Assembly (NCBI GenBank): GCA_026994195.1
Contig: JALWRH010000123.1
Coordinates: 1-33,662, forward strand
Length of the DNA: 33,662 nt
From: Sedimenticola sp.
GTDB lineage: Bacteria > Pseudomonadota > Gammaproteobacteria > Chromatiales > Chromatiaceae
Direction: 5' to 3'
This document shows, piece after piece, positions 16,254 to 24,064 of the stretch. The translations under genes were made by a program, and so were the position numbers. How positions within the stretch are numbered: position 1 is the first letter of the stretch; the number at the start of each line of letters is the position of its first letter. Below the pieces are notes generated by a model. It saw only the letters and a list, made by a program, of their open reading frames with translations. It did no database searches and was not told the DNA's origin.

Positions 16254-16498
16254 GTATTGTATTGTCCTGTATAGCGTACGGCTTGCCGGACAAAGGTATA
16301 AGACACACCGGGGTCATACCCCGCAAATCCTGTGCAGCGGTTGGCAGCAATTCGCATGCTGGCTCCCCATCACGGCTGTATTCAGCCGGGGTGCTCTAGC
16401 CGCGTCCTGCCATTGATGGCCAATCCGCAGGTCTTTCCCGTACATGCCGGCATCAGTTTTCCGGCGAGGCAATCCGCATTGCTCAAAAATCTATCCAT

Positions 16499-16520
16499 GA
16501 TCATTGCCCAGGCAATGATC
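16499..16520 (-). other. Perfect hairpin in the rne leader
   Basis: GATCATTGCC and GGCAATGATC form a 10-bp stem around a 2-nt centre, about 246 nt upstream of the rne ATG. In E. coli, hairpins in a long rne leader let RNase E destabilise its own message. This may be an equivalent, by analogy only. The rest of the 16254-16844 gap shows no gene, only this hairpin and the promoters listed. Confidence 0.5.
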
Positions 16521-16719
16521 TCTTAAATGTATCTTGGTGCATGTGAAATCAATCGAAGTGATTTCAGAAGGATGATGGAATGCGTGTCGACCTTGGCAGT
16601 TGGCGCTTTGGGTGGGACGCAATGCATTATCCTTGGGGAACTCTGTCCGCATACGAAACTTGCCGGGCAGAGAACCGGAAACTCTGTAAAAGAAACGCCA
16701 TGCGTTCTTTTGCCAGCGA

Positions 16720-16749
16720 AATATACCAAAAATCAGCAACATAGTCCAA
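16720..16749 (-). promoter_or_regulatory. Candidate sigma-70 promoter for rne
   Basis: On the minus strand TTGGAC (-35, 16744-16749) and TATATT (-10, 16720-16725) are separated by 18 bp. The start would be near 16712, giving a leader of about 460 nt before rne. This is the best match in the divergent rne-rluC region on that strand. Confidence 0.5.
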
Positions 16750-16809
16750 TGTTCCAGGCCTTTCAGCCTTCAATGCACAGGGAGATGCATGATGTTTCTC
16801 CTTGCCGGG

Positions 16810-16815
16810 TATAAT
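16810..16815 (+). promoter_or_regulatory. Candidate -10 element for rluC
   Basis: A perfect TATAAT lies 29 bp upstream of the rluC ATG. No convincing -35 is present 16-18 bp before it, so the promoter may be weak or activator-dependent. The implied leader is short (about 20 nt) and contains no clear ribosome-binding site. Confidence 0.45.
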
Positions 16816-16844
16816 AGCCCTTTCCCGAGCTTGTCTTGCCCACC

Positions 16845-17783
16845 ATGAATCAAAAAACGCCACACGTGCGCCACGTCACCGTTGATGAGCGGGGTGATGG
16901 GCAGCGCATCGACAATTTTCTGTTGCGTGAACTCAAAGGCGTGCCCCGTGCTCTGGTGTATCGCCTGCTGCGCAAAGGGGAAGTGCGTGTCAACAAGGGC
17001 AGGGCCAAAGCGGGTAGAAAACTTGTTGCAGGAGATGTGGTGAGGATTCCCCCGGTGCGCTTGCCGGATCCGGCCTCTCCAGGAAATCCTTCAAGAAACC
17101 TAATAGAAAGAATTGAAAAAACAATAATATATGAAGATAATCTACTGTTAATACTTAACAAGGATTCTGGTCTGGCGGTGCATGGTGGCAGTGGTATTTC
17201 TTTTGGGGTAATCGAGTTGCTGCGCGCCAGCCGACCCCAGGAAAAATCTCTGGAACTGGCGCACCGCCTGGACCGGGATACCTCCGGCTGCCTGATGCTG
17301 GCCAAAAAACGCAGTGCGCTCAGAACCCTTCAGCAATTACAAAGAGAAGGGCGGGTACGAAAACGCTATCTGGCACTTTTGGCTGGGCGCTGGAGCAGGG
17401 ATCGTCAGCAGGTCAAAGCTCCCTTGAAGAAGAACACCCTGAAAAGTGGAGAGCGGGTGGTGCGCGTGGATGCGGCGGGCAAGGATGCGCATACGGAATT
17501 CAGAGTGTTGAAACGTTTTTCCAACGCTACTCTGGTGGAAGCAGAACTCAAAACCGGCCGCACCCATCAGATCCGGGTGCATGCCCGGTATCTGGGTACG
17601 CCGATCCTGGGGGACGAAAAATATGGTGATGAAGAGGCCAACCGCCGATTCCGCAACCTGGGGCTGAAGCGCCTGTTCCTGCATGCCGCCAGTCTGCGAT
17701 TCCCCTGGCCGGACAGGGATGAAGCCTATGCCTTTGAAGCGCCGCTTTCACCGGAACTGCAACGACTGCTGGACAAACTGTGA
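16845..17783 (+). CDS. rluC: 23S rRNA pseudouridine synthase RluC
   Basis: This encodes 312 residues from the ATG at 16845. An in-frame TTG at 16836 is less likely. An S4 RNA-binding domain (about 15-75, RIDNFLLRELKGVPRALVYR) is followed by the RluA-type catalytic domain with HRLDRDTSG, where the second Asp is the nucleophile, and with RTHQIRVH. The family makes pseudouridines in 23S rRNA. RluC is preferred over RluD because of the divergent rne neighbour, the same arrangement as in E. coli. Codons in 17101-17160 are strikingly A/T-rich compared with the rest of the gene. The stop overlaps the next start by one base, indicating coupling. Confidence 0.95.
   Translation: MNQKTPHVRHVTVDERGDGQRIDNFLLRELKGVPRALVYRLLRKGEVRVNKGRAKAGRKLVAGDVVRIPPVRLPDPASPGNPSRNLIERIEKTIIYEDNLLLILNKDSGLAVHGGSGISFGVIELLRASRPQEKSLELAHRLDRDTSGCLMLAKKRSALRTLQQLQREGRVRKRYLALLAGRWSRDRQQVKAPLKKNTLKSGERVVRVDAAGKDAHTEFRVLKRFSNATLVEAELKTGRTHQIRVHARYLGTPILGDEKYGDEEANRRFRNLGLKRLFLHAASLRFPWPDRDEAYAFEAPLSPELQRLLDKL
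17101..17160 (+). other. A/T-rich island inside rluC
   Basis: Only 11 of 60 bases are G or C, in a gene otherwise well above 50%. The island uses several codons rare in this window (CTA, ATA, AGA, TTA). It encodes the link between the S4 and catalytic domains, with a conserved-looking YEDNLLLILNKDSG motif. At RNA level it would be an unstructured A/U-rich segment of the kind RNase E cuts. Confidence 0.75.
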
Positions 17784-18472
17784 TGTATGAACTGATTGTT
17801 TTCGACTGGGACGGGACGCTCATGGATTCAGAAGCGACCATCGTGGAATGCCTGCAGAAGGCAGCGCTTGATCTGGGCCATGCTGTTCCTGATCCAGGAC
17901 GGGCGCGGGAGGTGATCGGCCTGGGGCTACATCAGGCTGTAGCCCGGTTGTTTCCCCATGCGGATGATGCTCAGGTGGAAGCGCTGGCCAGGCAGTACCG
18001 CAAACATTTTCTCAGGGAGGATCGTCCGCCATCTCCTTTGTTTTCCGGGGCGGAAGAATTGCTCCGGGAGCTGGCTTCCCGGGACTACCTGTTGGCTGTG
18101 GCAACGGGTAAGAGCCGCCGGGGACTGGATATGGAGCTGGATCACAGTGGCCTGGGGCGTTTTTTCCACTTTACCCGTTGTGCCGATGAAACCTTTTCCA
18201 AACCCCACCCACAGATGCTGCTGGATGTGATGGACTATCTGGGAGCCGACAAATGCAAAACCCTGGTGGTGGGGGATACCGAGTATGACATGCAAATGGC
18301 CGCCAATGCGGGCAGCGATGCCGTGGGCGTCAGCCATGGTGTACACCCGCCCCAGCGGCTGCGGCAGCAGGGAGCGTTAATGGTGTTTGATGCACTGAGG
18401 GAGATTCCTACCTGGTTAGAGGATCGCAGGTCTCCAGGTCGCCGGGTTACAGCAGAAGGCAAGCCCCAATGA
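17783..18472 (+). CDS. HAD-superfamily hydrolase, phosphoglycolate phosphatase-like
   Basis: This encodes 229 residues. The ATG at 17783 overlaps the rluC stop by one base. Motif I FDWDGTLMDS carries the nucleophile Asp8 and general acid Asp10. Motif II is VATGKS, motif III is a Lys in FSKPHPQM, and motif IV is VVGDTEYDM. The cap is a helical C1 type (about 15-80), as in Gph and pyrophosphatase-like HAD proteins. All catalytic positions are present, so it should be an active small-molecule phosphatase, but the substrate cannot be read from sequence. HAD genes behind rluC are common in gammaproteobacteria. Confidence 0.92.
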   Translation: MYELIVFDWDGTLMDSEATIVECLQKAALDLGHAVPDPGRAREVIGLGLHQAVARLFPHADDAQVEALARQYRKHFLREDRPPSPLFSGAEELLRELASRDYLLAVATGKSRRGLDMELDHSGLGRFFHFTRCADETFSKPHPQMLLDVMDYLGADKCKTLVVGDTEYDMQMAANAGSDAVGVSHGVHPPQRLRQQGALMVFDALREIPTWLEDRRSPGRRVTAEGKPQ

Positions 18473-18891
18473 ATATGAAAGCGCAGTTGAAGAACAATTT
18501 GCTGGCCATCATCAGTCTGCTGGTGGCTTTCTCTGCCCTGGGTTACAACACTTGGCGCAATGAACTGACTGAGCACAATCGCAACATCCGCTTCGCGGGA
18601 TTTGAGATTATCCGCAATCTGGGGGAATTGGAGCGTATCACCTATCTTCTTCATTTTGACAAGGCCGTTGAACGCAATACGCCGCGGGACGGTTGGGCGG
18701 TAGTGCTGGTGCTGAGGGATATGGCGGCTCTGATGCCCCAACATGTTCCGGAAAAGGCTGCTGTCCTGTTTGCCGTATGGGAGAACAACTGGGATGGTCT
18801 GGGCAAAGATGACAAGGCGGTAGCGGATATCGACAATGCCATCAACGGGTTGCGTCAGGAAACATTGCGGGTTGTCCGGTTGCTGGACTGA
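18469..18891 (+). CDS. Small membrane-anchored protein of unknown function
   Basis: This encodes 140 residues, starting in an ATGA overlap with the HAD gene, so it is translationally coupled. One hydrophobic segment (about 10-28, LLAIISLLVAFSALGY) anchors it. The rest (about 30-140) is a soluble, probably all-helical domain with Arg/Asn/Glu-rich helices (NTWRNELTEHNRNIRFAGFE, ERITYLLHFDKAVER), facing the periplasm if the N-terminus is inside. It has no Cys and no recognised motif. Many related genomes have the sppA peptidase gene at this place, and it is absent here. Confidence 0.8.
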   Translation: MNMKAQLKNNLLAIISLLVAFSALGYNTWRNELTEHNRNIRFAGFEIIRNLGELERITYLLHFDKAVERNTPRDGWAVVLVLRDMAALMPQHVPEKAAVLFAVWENNWDGLGKDDKAVADIDNAINGLRQETLRVVRLLD

Positions 18892-18916
18892 CCATGCATT
18901 TCTTCTTTGTGATGTT

Positions 18917-19495
18917 TCAGGGAAGCACCACAGCTTCTCTGTCCAGCATTTCCACCAGACGTATCAAGGGCAATCCCACCAGGGTGTTGGGGTCGTCTCC
19001 TTCGAGCCTGCGAAACAGGGTGATGCCCAAACCCTCTGATTTGAAGCTGCCCGCGCAGTTGTAGGGCTGCTCTTTGTCCACATAGCGCGCGATCTGCCCG
19101 CTGTCGAGAGCGCGGAAATGCACCCGGTAGGATTCGCAAGCCACCTGGGCGCGATCTGCCTGGCTGTTGTACAGGCAAAGGCCTGTATGGAAGATCACGG
19201 TTTTACCGGACATGGCGCTGAGCTGCTGGATGGCTTTTTCACGGCTGCCGGGTTTGCCCAGGATCTGCTCATCCACGCAGGCAACCTGATCCGAACCAAT
19301 GATCAGCGCCTTTGGGTGCTGGGGAGCCACGGCGCGGGCCTTGGCTTCCGCCAGCCGCAGTACCAGCTGTTGCGGGGTTTCATCAGCGTCCCGGGTCTCG
19401 TCCACGTTTGGGGCCGCCGTGGAAAAGGGCAGGCCCAGTTTCTCCAGCAGTTCCCGGCGGAATGGGGAGGTGGAACCCAGTACCAGTTCCAGCAT
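18917..19495 (-). CDS. yceF: Maf-family nucleotide pyrophosphatase (YceF type)
   Basis: This encodes 192 residues. GSTSPFRRELLEKLGL is the Maf signature near the N-terminus, and SDQVA supplies the catalytic Asp. The CAGSFKSEGLGI segment is typical of the YceF branch, which in E. coli hydrolyses m7GTP, rather than of the dTTP/UTP branch. It is therefore a house-cleaning enzyme removing modified nucleotides. The ATG overlaps the ppk2 stop by one base (TGATG), so it is coupled to that gene. It converges with the small membrane protein, with no obvious terminator in the 25 bp between them. Confidence 0.93.
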   Translation of the reverse strand: MLELVLGSTSPFRRELLEKLGLPFSTAAPNVDETRDADETPQQLVLRLAEAKARAVAPQHPKALIIGSDQVACVDEQILGKPGSREKAIQQLSAMSGKTVIFHTGLCLYNSQADRAQVACESYRVHFRALDSGQIARYVDKEQPYNCAGSFKSEGLGITLFRRLEGDDPNTLVGLPLIRLVEMLDREAVVLP

Positions 19496-20394
19496 CAGGC
19501 GGTGAACTTGCCGCTGCGCAGACGTTCCGCTTCCATGATCTCCACTTCCCGGGCGCCGGAGATAACGATGGCAGGATCCGGAACAAAGTCCAGATCCGAT
19601 TCGCTGCGGTCATAAGGCACGGCATTGAGTATGGCTTTCATGGCGTTCAGCCGGGCCAGGTATTTGTCATTGGAACGGATCACCGTCCAGGGCGCATGGC
19701 TGGTATGCGTCTTCTTCAGCATTTCGTACTTCCTGGTGGTGAAATCATCCCAGCGTTCCTGGGCCTGCACGTCCACCTCGCTCAGTTTCCATTGACGCAG
19801 GGGGTCATTCTTGCGGCGCTCGAAACGCCGGGCCTGCTCATCCTTGGTAACGCTGAAATAGAGCTTCACCAGGATGGTTCCCTGGCGCACCAGATCTTTT
19901 TCGAACCCCCCCACGCCACGCATGAAATTCTTGTGCTCTTCTGCAGTGCAGAAGCCAAAGATAGGCTCCACCATAGCGCGGTTGTACCAGCTGCGATCGA
20001 AAAGCACGACCTCCCCGCCCCGGGGGAACTGGGTGACATAGCGTTGGAAGAACCACTGGCTGCGCTGTTCGTTGGTGGGTTTGCCCAGGGCGACGACCCG
20101 GTAGTGTTTTTCATTCATGTAGCGGGTCACCCGGCGAATGGTGCCGCCTTTTCCCGAAGCGTCACGGCCTTCAAACAGGATGATCATGCGCTTGCCGGTG
20201 CTTTCCATGTAATGCTGGAGTTTGATCAACTCGGCCTGGTAGGGCTTGAGAGATTGCTCCTGGCGGCGGCGTAAAAGCGCTTTCTTCGCAGCTTTTTTCA
20301 GCTTGCCTTCGGCATTTTTTGCATCCTGATAGTTTTTGACGAGTTCTTCGACGGTCATTTGCTGGCCGTCCACTTCGATGAGCTGGTTGTCCAT
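19495..20394 (-). CDS. ppk2: Polyphosphate kinase 2
   Basis: This encodes 299 residues. Walker A EGRDASGKGG is at 75-84, Walker B LFDRSWYNRA at about 131-140, and the lid region has RRKNDPLRQWKLS. These features place it in the single-domain PPK2 family, which transfers phosphate between polyphosphate and nucleotides. The usual direction is making GTP or ATP from polyphosphate, with GDP or ADP preference varying by class. The N-terminal 45 residues are Lys-rich and probably helical. It shares an operon with yceF, which fits nucleotide-pool maintenance. Confidence 0.95.
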   Translation of the reverse strand: MDNQLIEVDGQQMTVEELVKNYQDAKNAEGKLKKAAKKALLRRRQEQSLKPYQAELIKLQHYMESTGKRMIILFEGRDASGKGGTIRRVTRYMNEKHYRVVALGKPTNEQRSQWFFQRYVTQFPRGGEVVLFDRSWYNRAMVEPIFGFCTAEEHKNFMRGVGGFEKDLVRQGTILVKLYFSVTKDEQARRFERRKNDPLRQWKLSEVDVQAQERWDDFTTRKYEMLKKTHTSHAPWTVIRSNDKYLARLNAMKAILNAVPYDRSESDLDFVPDPAIVISGAREVEIMEAERLRSGKFTA

Positions 20395-20466
20395 TGCTTG
20401 TGCTTCCGATTGAGTTCTATATCCGAGTATTATGCGCCCGGCGGATCCGGGGAAAATTGACCCCTG

Positions 20467-20946
20467 TCAGCCTCTTTTAAACAGGCGCTGTTTTTCCCGC
20501 TGCCAGTCCCGATCCTTTGAGACGGCGCGCTTGTCGTGCTGTTTCTTGCCTTTGGCGAGACCGATCTCCAGCTTGGCCCGGCCCTTTTTCCAGTACATGG
20601 CTGTGGGTACCAGGGCATAGCCCTTGCGTTCCACCTGGCCCCGTAACATGTCGATCTCACGCCGGTGCATGAGCAGTTTCCGGGTACGGGTGGGATCCGG
20701 GTTGATATGTGTAGAGGCCGTAGGCAAAGGCGTGATATGAGCGCCGAACAGCCACAGTTCGTCATCCTTGATGAGGATGTAGGCCTCCTTGAGATTGACG
20801 CGGTTTTCCCGCAAACTCTTCACTTCCCAGCCTTCCAGGGCGATACCGGCCTCGAAGCGCTGTTCAATGAAATAATCGTGTCCGGCGGATTTGTTGAGGG
20901 TGATGGTGTTGCCCTTGCTGCCCTTGTTTTTTGATTTTTTGGCCAT
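20467..20946 (-). CDS. smpB: SsrA-binding protein SmpB
   Basis: This encodes 159 residues, the family's normal length. The N-terminal Lys-rich stretch, the core [21 protein letters not shown] and GAHITP, and the C-terminal basic tail ([20 protein letters not shown]) are all present. The tail occupies the ribosomal mRNA channel during trans-translation. It works with tmRNA (ssrA), which is not in this window. It is divergent from the AGCS symporter and 72 bp upstream of ppk2 on the same strand. Confidence 0.97.
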   Translation of the reverse strand: MAKKSKNKGSKGNTITLNKSAGHDYFIEQRFEAGIALEGWEVKSLRENRVNLKEAYILIKDDELWLFGAHITPLPTASTHINPDPTRTRKLLMHRREIDMLRGQVERKGYALVPTAMYWKKGRAKLEIGLAKGKKQHDKRAVSKDRDWQREKQRLFKRG

Positions 20947-21005
20947 GGGCGAATTGTAACCTGCGCGATGCCGGCATGAAAAATGATTTAGAGGAGATGT
21001 GATCC

Positions 21006-22541
21006 GTGAAAGGCATTTTGTTCAGGGCTGTATCATTGCTGGCCGGAATGGTTGCGGCGCAAAGTGTCATGGCGGGAGAAGAGGCCGCTGCCGCCAGCGT
21101 CTTGAATGAAGGGCTGGGAGTACTCAACGGATGGCTGGATACTCTGTTGTTTTTTGATGTCTTCCCCGGTGAGGGTGAGTTTCCCTTCATCGTGGCCTGG
21201 TTGGTGGCGGGCGCGGTTTTCCTCACGGTAAAGATGGGATTTATCAATTTCCGTCTGCTGGGACACTCCGTGGCCATTCTTCGCGGGCGTTACAGTCGTC
21301 CTGACGACGTGGGGGAGGTCAGCCCCTTTCAGGCACTGACTACTGCCCTGTCTGCAACCGTGGGGCTGGGAAACATTGCCGGGGTGGCCATTGCCATTGG
21401 CATCGGTGGTCCGGGGGCGACTTTTTGGATGATTATTGCCGGATTGCTGGGCATGAGCACCAAGTTCACCGAAGCCAGTCTGGCCCAGATGTACCGGGAG
21501 ATGCGCCCTGATGGCCATGTCATGGGGGGCGCCATGGAGTATTTGTCACGGGGATTCGCTGGCCTGGGCTGGAATGGCTTTGGCAAGGGTTTGGCTATTC
21601 TATTTTCTTTCCTGACTATTGGTGCGTCTCTGGGAGGCGGCAATGCCTTTCAGGTCAACCAGTCCCTGACGGCGGTCAAACAACAGATTCCCTACCTGGC
21701 GCAGGAACCCTGGGTCTATGGCGTGGTCATGGCTGTTCTTGTGGGGGTGGTGATCATCGGCGGTATCCGTCGTATCGCTCATGTGGCGGAAGCCATCGTA
21801 CCCACCATGGTGGGCATCTACCTGGCGGCTGCAGGGTGGATCGTCTTTTCCAATGCGGAGCGGGTGCCGGAAGTGTTCAACCTGATCTTCTCCAGTGCTT
21901 TCAGCATGAAGGCTGGCATGGGCGCGTTCGTCGGCATCATGGTGCAGGGCTTCAAGCGTGCGGCATTTTCCAGTGAGGCGGGCATCGGTTCGGCGGCCAT
22001 CGCGCATTCCACGGCCCGCACGCCCTATCCTGTGCGCCAGGGTATCGTGGCCCTCATGGAGCCTTTCATCGACACTGTGGTGATTTGCACCATGACGGCC
22101 CTGGTCATCATCATCACTGGCGTATATGACGCCAATGGCCAGCATGCCGAACTCATTGCTAACAATCAGGGCGCCGCCCTTACGGCCATGGCCTTTGGCA
22201 GCGTCATCAGCTGGTTTCCTGTGGTGCTGTCCATATCGGTGGTGCTGTTCGCGTATTCCACCATGATTTCCTGGTCCTACTATGGCGAGCGTTGCTGGAC
22301 CTATTTGTTTGGGGAGCGCTGGTCGCTCATATACAAAGTCGCTTTCGTACTGGTTATCGTGGCCGGTTCCATAGGCAGCGCCTCTCAGGTGCTGAATTTC
22401 AGTGATTATCTGCTACTGTCCATGGCCTTTCCCAACATGTTTGCCCTGTATGCTTTGAGCGGGCAGGTGAAGCGCCGGCTCAATGCCTATCTGGCAAAAC
22501 TGCGCAGTGGTGAACTGGTCCGGGAAGTGGGGCGCGGCTGA
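21006..22541 (+). CDS. Sodium:amino-acid symporter, AGCS (alanine/glycine) family
   Basis: This encodes 511 residues from a GTG start, with GAGGAG 9 nt upstream. An N-terminal segment ([20 protein letters not shown]) may be a signal or first membrane helix. Many membrane segments follow, with the family hallmarks [19 protein letters not shown] (sodium site region), [12 protein letters not shown] and [15 protein letters not shown]. This is a sodium-driven importer of alanine or glycine. The substrate is assigned by family only. The stop overlaps the ratA start by one base. Confidence 0.93.
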   Translation: MKGILFRAVSLLAGMVAAQSVMAGEEAAAASVLNEGLGVLNGWLDTLLFFDVFPGEGEFPFIVAWLVAGAVFLTVKMGFINFRLLGHSVAILRGRYSRPDDVGEVSPFQALTTALSATVGLGNIAGVAIAIGIGGPGATFWMIIAGLLGMSTKFTEASLAQMYREMRPDGHVMGGAMEYLSRGFAGLGWNGFGKGLAILFSFLTIGASLGGGNAFQVNQSLTAVKQQIPYLAQEPWVYGVVMAVLVGVVIIGGIRRIAHVAEAIVPTMVGIYLAAAGWIVFSNAERVPEVFNLIFSSAFSMKAGMGAFVGIMVQGFKRAAFSSEAGIGSAAIAHSTARTPYPVRQGIVALMEPFIDTVVICTMTALVIIITGVYDANGQHAELIANNQGAALTAMAFGSVISWFPVVLSISVVLFAYSTMISWSYYGERCWTYLFGERWSLIYKVAFVLVIVAGSIGSASQVLNFSDYLLLSMAFPNMFALYALSGQVKRRLNAYLAKLRSGELVREVGRG

Positions 22542-22984
22542 TGGCGTTCGTTGAAAAATCGGCACTGGTGCCCGTGTCTGCGGAAACCCTGTTTGAAATC
22601 GTCAATGATGTGGAGAGCTACCCGGAGTTTCTGCCCTGGTGCAAGGATGGTCGCCTGCTGTCGCGCACCGAGGAGGAGCTCTGTGGTGAGATTGTGGTTT
22701 CCAAAGCCGGGGTAACCCGGGCGTTCTCCACCTGTAACACCCTGCATCCTTACCAGCGTATCGATATTCATCTGCGCGAAGGGCCTTTCCGTAAGCTGGA
22801 AGGCGGCTGGGAGTTCATTGAATTGCGCAAGGATGCCTGCAAGGTGATACTGCGCCTGGAGTTTGAATTTTCAAGTGGCCTGATGGACAAGGCTTTTGGT
22901 ATCGTATTCTCACAGATCGCCAATTCGCTGGTCGATGCTTTCTGCAAACGCGCCAATGACCTGGCCAGAGGAGCTGCTAAATGA
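22541..22984 (+). CDS. ratA: RatA / Coq10-like START-domain protein
   Basis: This encodes 147 residues with the family landmarks VNDVESYPEFLPWC, VSKAGVTR, GPFRKLEGGW and FEFSSGLMDKAFG. In E. coli RatA was reported as a ribosome-association toxin paired with RatB, while the fold is that of the ubiquinone-binding protein Coq10. Here it is followed by rnfH/ratB in a 4-bp ATGA overlap, the standard arrangement. A role in quinone handling is at least as likely as a toxin role. The pair is in a chromosomal housekeeping setting. Confidence 0.93.
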   Translation: MAFVEKSALVPVSAETLFEIVNDVESYPEFLPWCKDGRLLSRTEEELCGEIVVSKAGVTRAFSTCNTLHPYQRIDIHLREGPFRKLEGGWEFIELRKDACKVILRLEFEFSSGLMDKAFGIVFSQIANSLVDAFCKRANDLARGAAK

Positions 22985-23292
22985 TACAGGTTGAAGTTGC
23001 CTATGCCTTGTCCGATGAACAGATTGTTCATGTGGTGGAAGGCGAGCCGGGCATGACAGTGCAACAGGCTATCGAGGCATCGGGCATACTCGAAGCCCAT
23101 CCGGAGATTGACCTGGCAAAAAACAAGGTGGGTGTATTCGGCAAGGCAGCCAAACTGGATGCCGTGCTTTATCCGGGAGACCGCGTGGAAATCTACCGGC
23201 CTCTGATTGCCGATCCCAAGGAGGCGCGCAGGAAACGTGCAAGTCAGGGCAAGCAGCTGCGCAAGGGAGGTGGCAGGCAGGCTGACAAGTGA
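22981..23292 (+). CDS. rnfH: RnfH family protein (RatB)
   Basis: This encodes 103 residues with a ubiquitin-like beta-grasp layout: MIQVEVAYALSDEQIVHVV, KVGVFGKAAKLD and GDRVEIYRPL, then a basic tail (KEARRKRASQGKQLRK). The family is linked to Rnf complexes and to RatA by gene neighbourhood, and its biochemical role is undefined. The start overlaps ratA by 4 bp. Confidence 0.92.
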   Translation: MIQVEVAYALSDEQIVHVVEGEPGMTVQQAIEASGILEAHPEIDLAKNKVGVFGKAAKLDAVLYPGDRVEIYRPLIADPKEARRKRASQGKQLRKGGGRQADK

Positions 23293-23357
23293 TTGATCGA
23301 AAAAAGCATAATTTTCAATTGAATAACTCGTATTTGTGACGATGATTTTAAGTCGGT

Positions 23358-23375
23358 GAACCAGTTAGTTGGTTC
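23358..23375. other. Inverted repeat upstream of the rimP operon promoter
   Basis: GAACCA and TGGTTC are separated by GTTAGT. It ends 6 bp before the -35 of the promoter at 23382-23410, so it could be an operator or the tail hairpin of the ratA-rnfH transcript. There is no T-run. Confidence 0.35.
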
Positions 23376-23381
23376 TCCTCC

Positions 23382-23410
23382 TTGACGCTGACAGCAAAAA
23401 TATCTATTAT
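23382..23410 (+). promoter_or_regulatory. Sigma-70 promoter of the rimP-nusA-infB operon
   Basis: TTGACG (-35, 23382-23387) and TATTAT (-10, 23405-23410) are separated by an ideal 17 bp. Transcription should begin near 23417-23419, giving a leader of about 170 nt before rimP. Confidence 0.75.
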
Positions 23411-23497
23411 CGCGCCGCATGAGAGGGCAGGAAGCCCGGTTACGGTTGTTCGCCGGATGGCGTAACAGAAGGGTAATTCCTCAGGTGAATTCCCTGG

Positions 23498-23519
23498 AAC
23501 CCCGTTTGCGGGGTTTTTT
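23498..23519 (+). terminator. Intrinsic terminator T1 in the rimP leader
   Basis: AACCCCG and CGGGGTT form a 7-bp stem with a TTTG loop, and the T-run covers 23514-23519. This is a strong, textbook terminator 70 bp before rimP. Confidence 0.85.
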
Positions 23520-23537
23520 GTTGCTGGAATATCAGGA

Positions 23538-23560
23538 ATGGGCCTCGCGCCCATTTTTTT
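23538..23560 (+). terminator. Intrinsic terminator T2 in the rimP leader
   Basis: ATGGGC and GCCCAT form a 6-bp stem around a 5-nt loop, followed by TTTTTTT and, after one G, TTTTT. It lies 27 bp before the rimP start codon. Confidence 0.8.
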
Positions 23561-23587
23561 GTTTTTGGAGTTTTTTTAAAAAGGTAA

Positions 23588-24046
23588 ATGCAGAAAGCAT
23601 CGGCCAAATTGCAGGAAATCGTACGCGGCGTAGTTGAACCCATGGGATACGAGCTGGTTGGGGTGGAATACCTCAGTGGCTACCAGGGTGGCAACCTGTT
23701 GCGCGTCTACATTGACCAGGAAGAAGGCATCAATGTGGATGATTGCGCTGCCGTGAGCCACCAGCTCAGTGGTGTGCTGGACGTGGAAGACCCACTGCCG
23801 GGGCAATACAGCCTGGAAGTTTCTTCTCCGGGGCTGGACCGGCCCATTTTCGATGCAGAGCAGTTCGAACGCTACGTCGGACGCAAAGTTAATATAAAGC
23901 TTGATCCGTCCATTGGCGGCAGGCGCAAGTACAAGGGGTTGTTGTTGGGGCTCGAAGACGACCACATTCTGGTAGAGGTGGATGGAGAGGTCTATCCTTT
24001 ATATCTGGATCAGATTCAGGAGGCCCGACTTGTCCCGGAATTCTAA
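23588..24046 (+). CDS. rimP: Ribosome maturation factor RimP
   Basis: This encodes 152 residues with AAGG just upstream. Family motifs are GYELVGVEYL near the N-terminus, LRVYID with the following acidic turn, the LEVSSPGLDRPI signature and a C-terminal SH3-like beta domain (KYKGLLLGLEDDHILVEVDG). It assists 30S subunit assembly. First gene of the rimP-nusA-infB-rbfA-truB operon, whose products act in transcription elongation, initiation and 30S maturation. Confidence 0.97.
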   Translation: MQKASAKLQEIVRGVVEPMGYELVGVEYLSGYQGGNLLRVYIDQEEGINVDDCAAVSHQLSGVLDVEDPLPGQYSLEVSSPGLDRPIFDAEQFERYVGRKVNIKLDPSIGGRRKYKGLLLGLEDDHILVEVDGEVYPLYLDQIQEARLVPEF

Positions 24047-24064
24047 TTTATTGAGGGTATGGCG

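Larger units (their letters stand above)
23417..23587 (+). promoter_or_regulatory. Putative attenuator leader of the rimP operon
   Basis: The leader is about 170 nt and contains GTTACG/CGTAAC and AATTC/GAATT pairings. Two tandem intrinsic terminators (23498-23519 and 23538-23560) come before rimP starts at 23588. Terminators between a strong promoter and an essential operon imply conditional read-through. NusA, encoded second, affects termination directly, so feedback is attractive. A rimP leader RNA is known from enterobacteria (Rfam lists a rimP leader family), but I cannot test a match here. No tRNA gene (as metY in E. coli) is present. Confidence 0.6.

Noticed and set aside
22541-23292. 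A new toxin-antitoxin system (RatA/RatB)
   Set aside because: ratA-rnfH is a widespread conserved housekeeping pair, and RatA resembles Coq10. The order here is ordinary.
23293-23587. tRNA gene such as metY upstream of rimP
   Set aside because: No cloverleaf, T-loop GTTCAA or CCA end could be found. The structures present are terminators.
23419-23637. 72-residue frame starting at the leader transcript start
   Set aside because: No ribosome-binding site. It runs through both terminators into rimP, and its composition is explained by the hairpin sequences.
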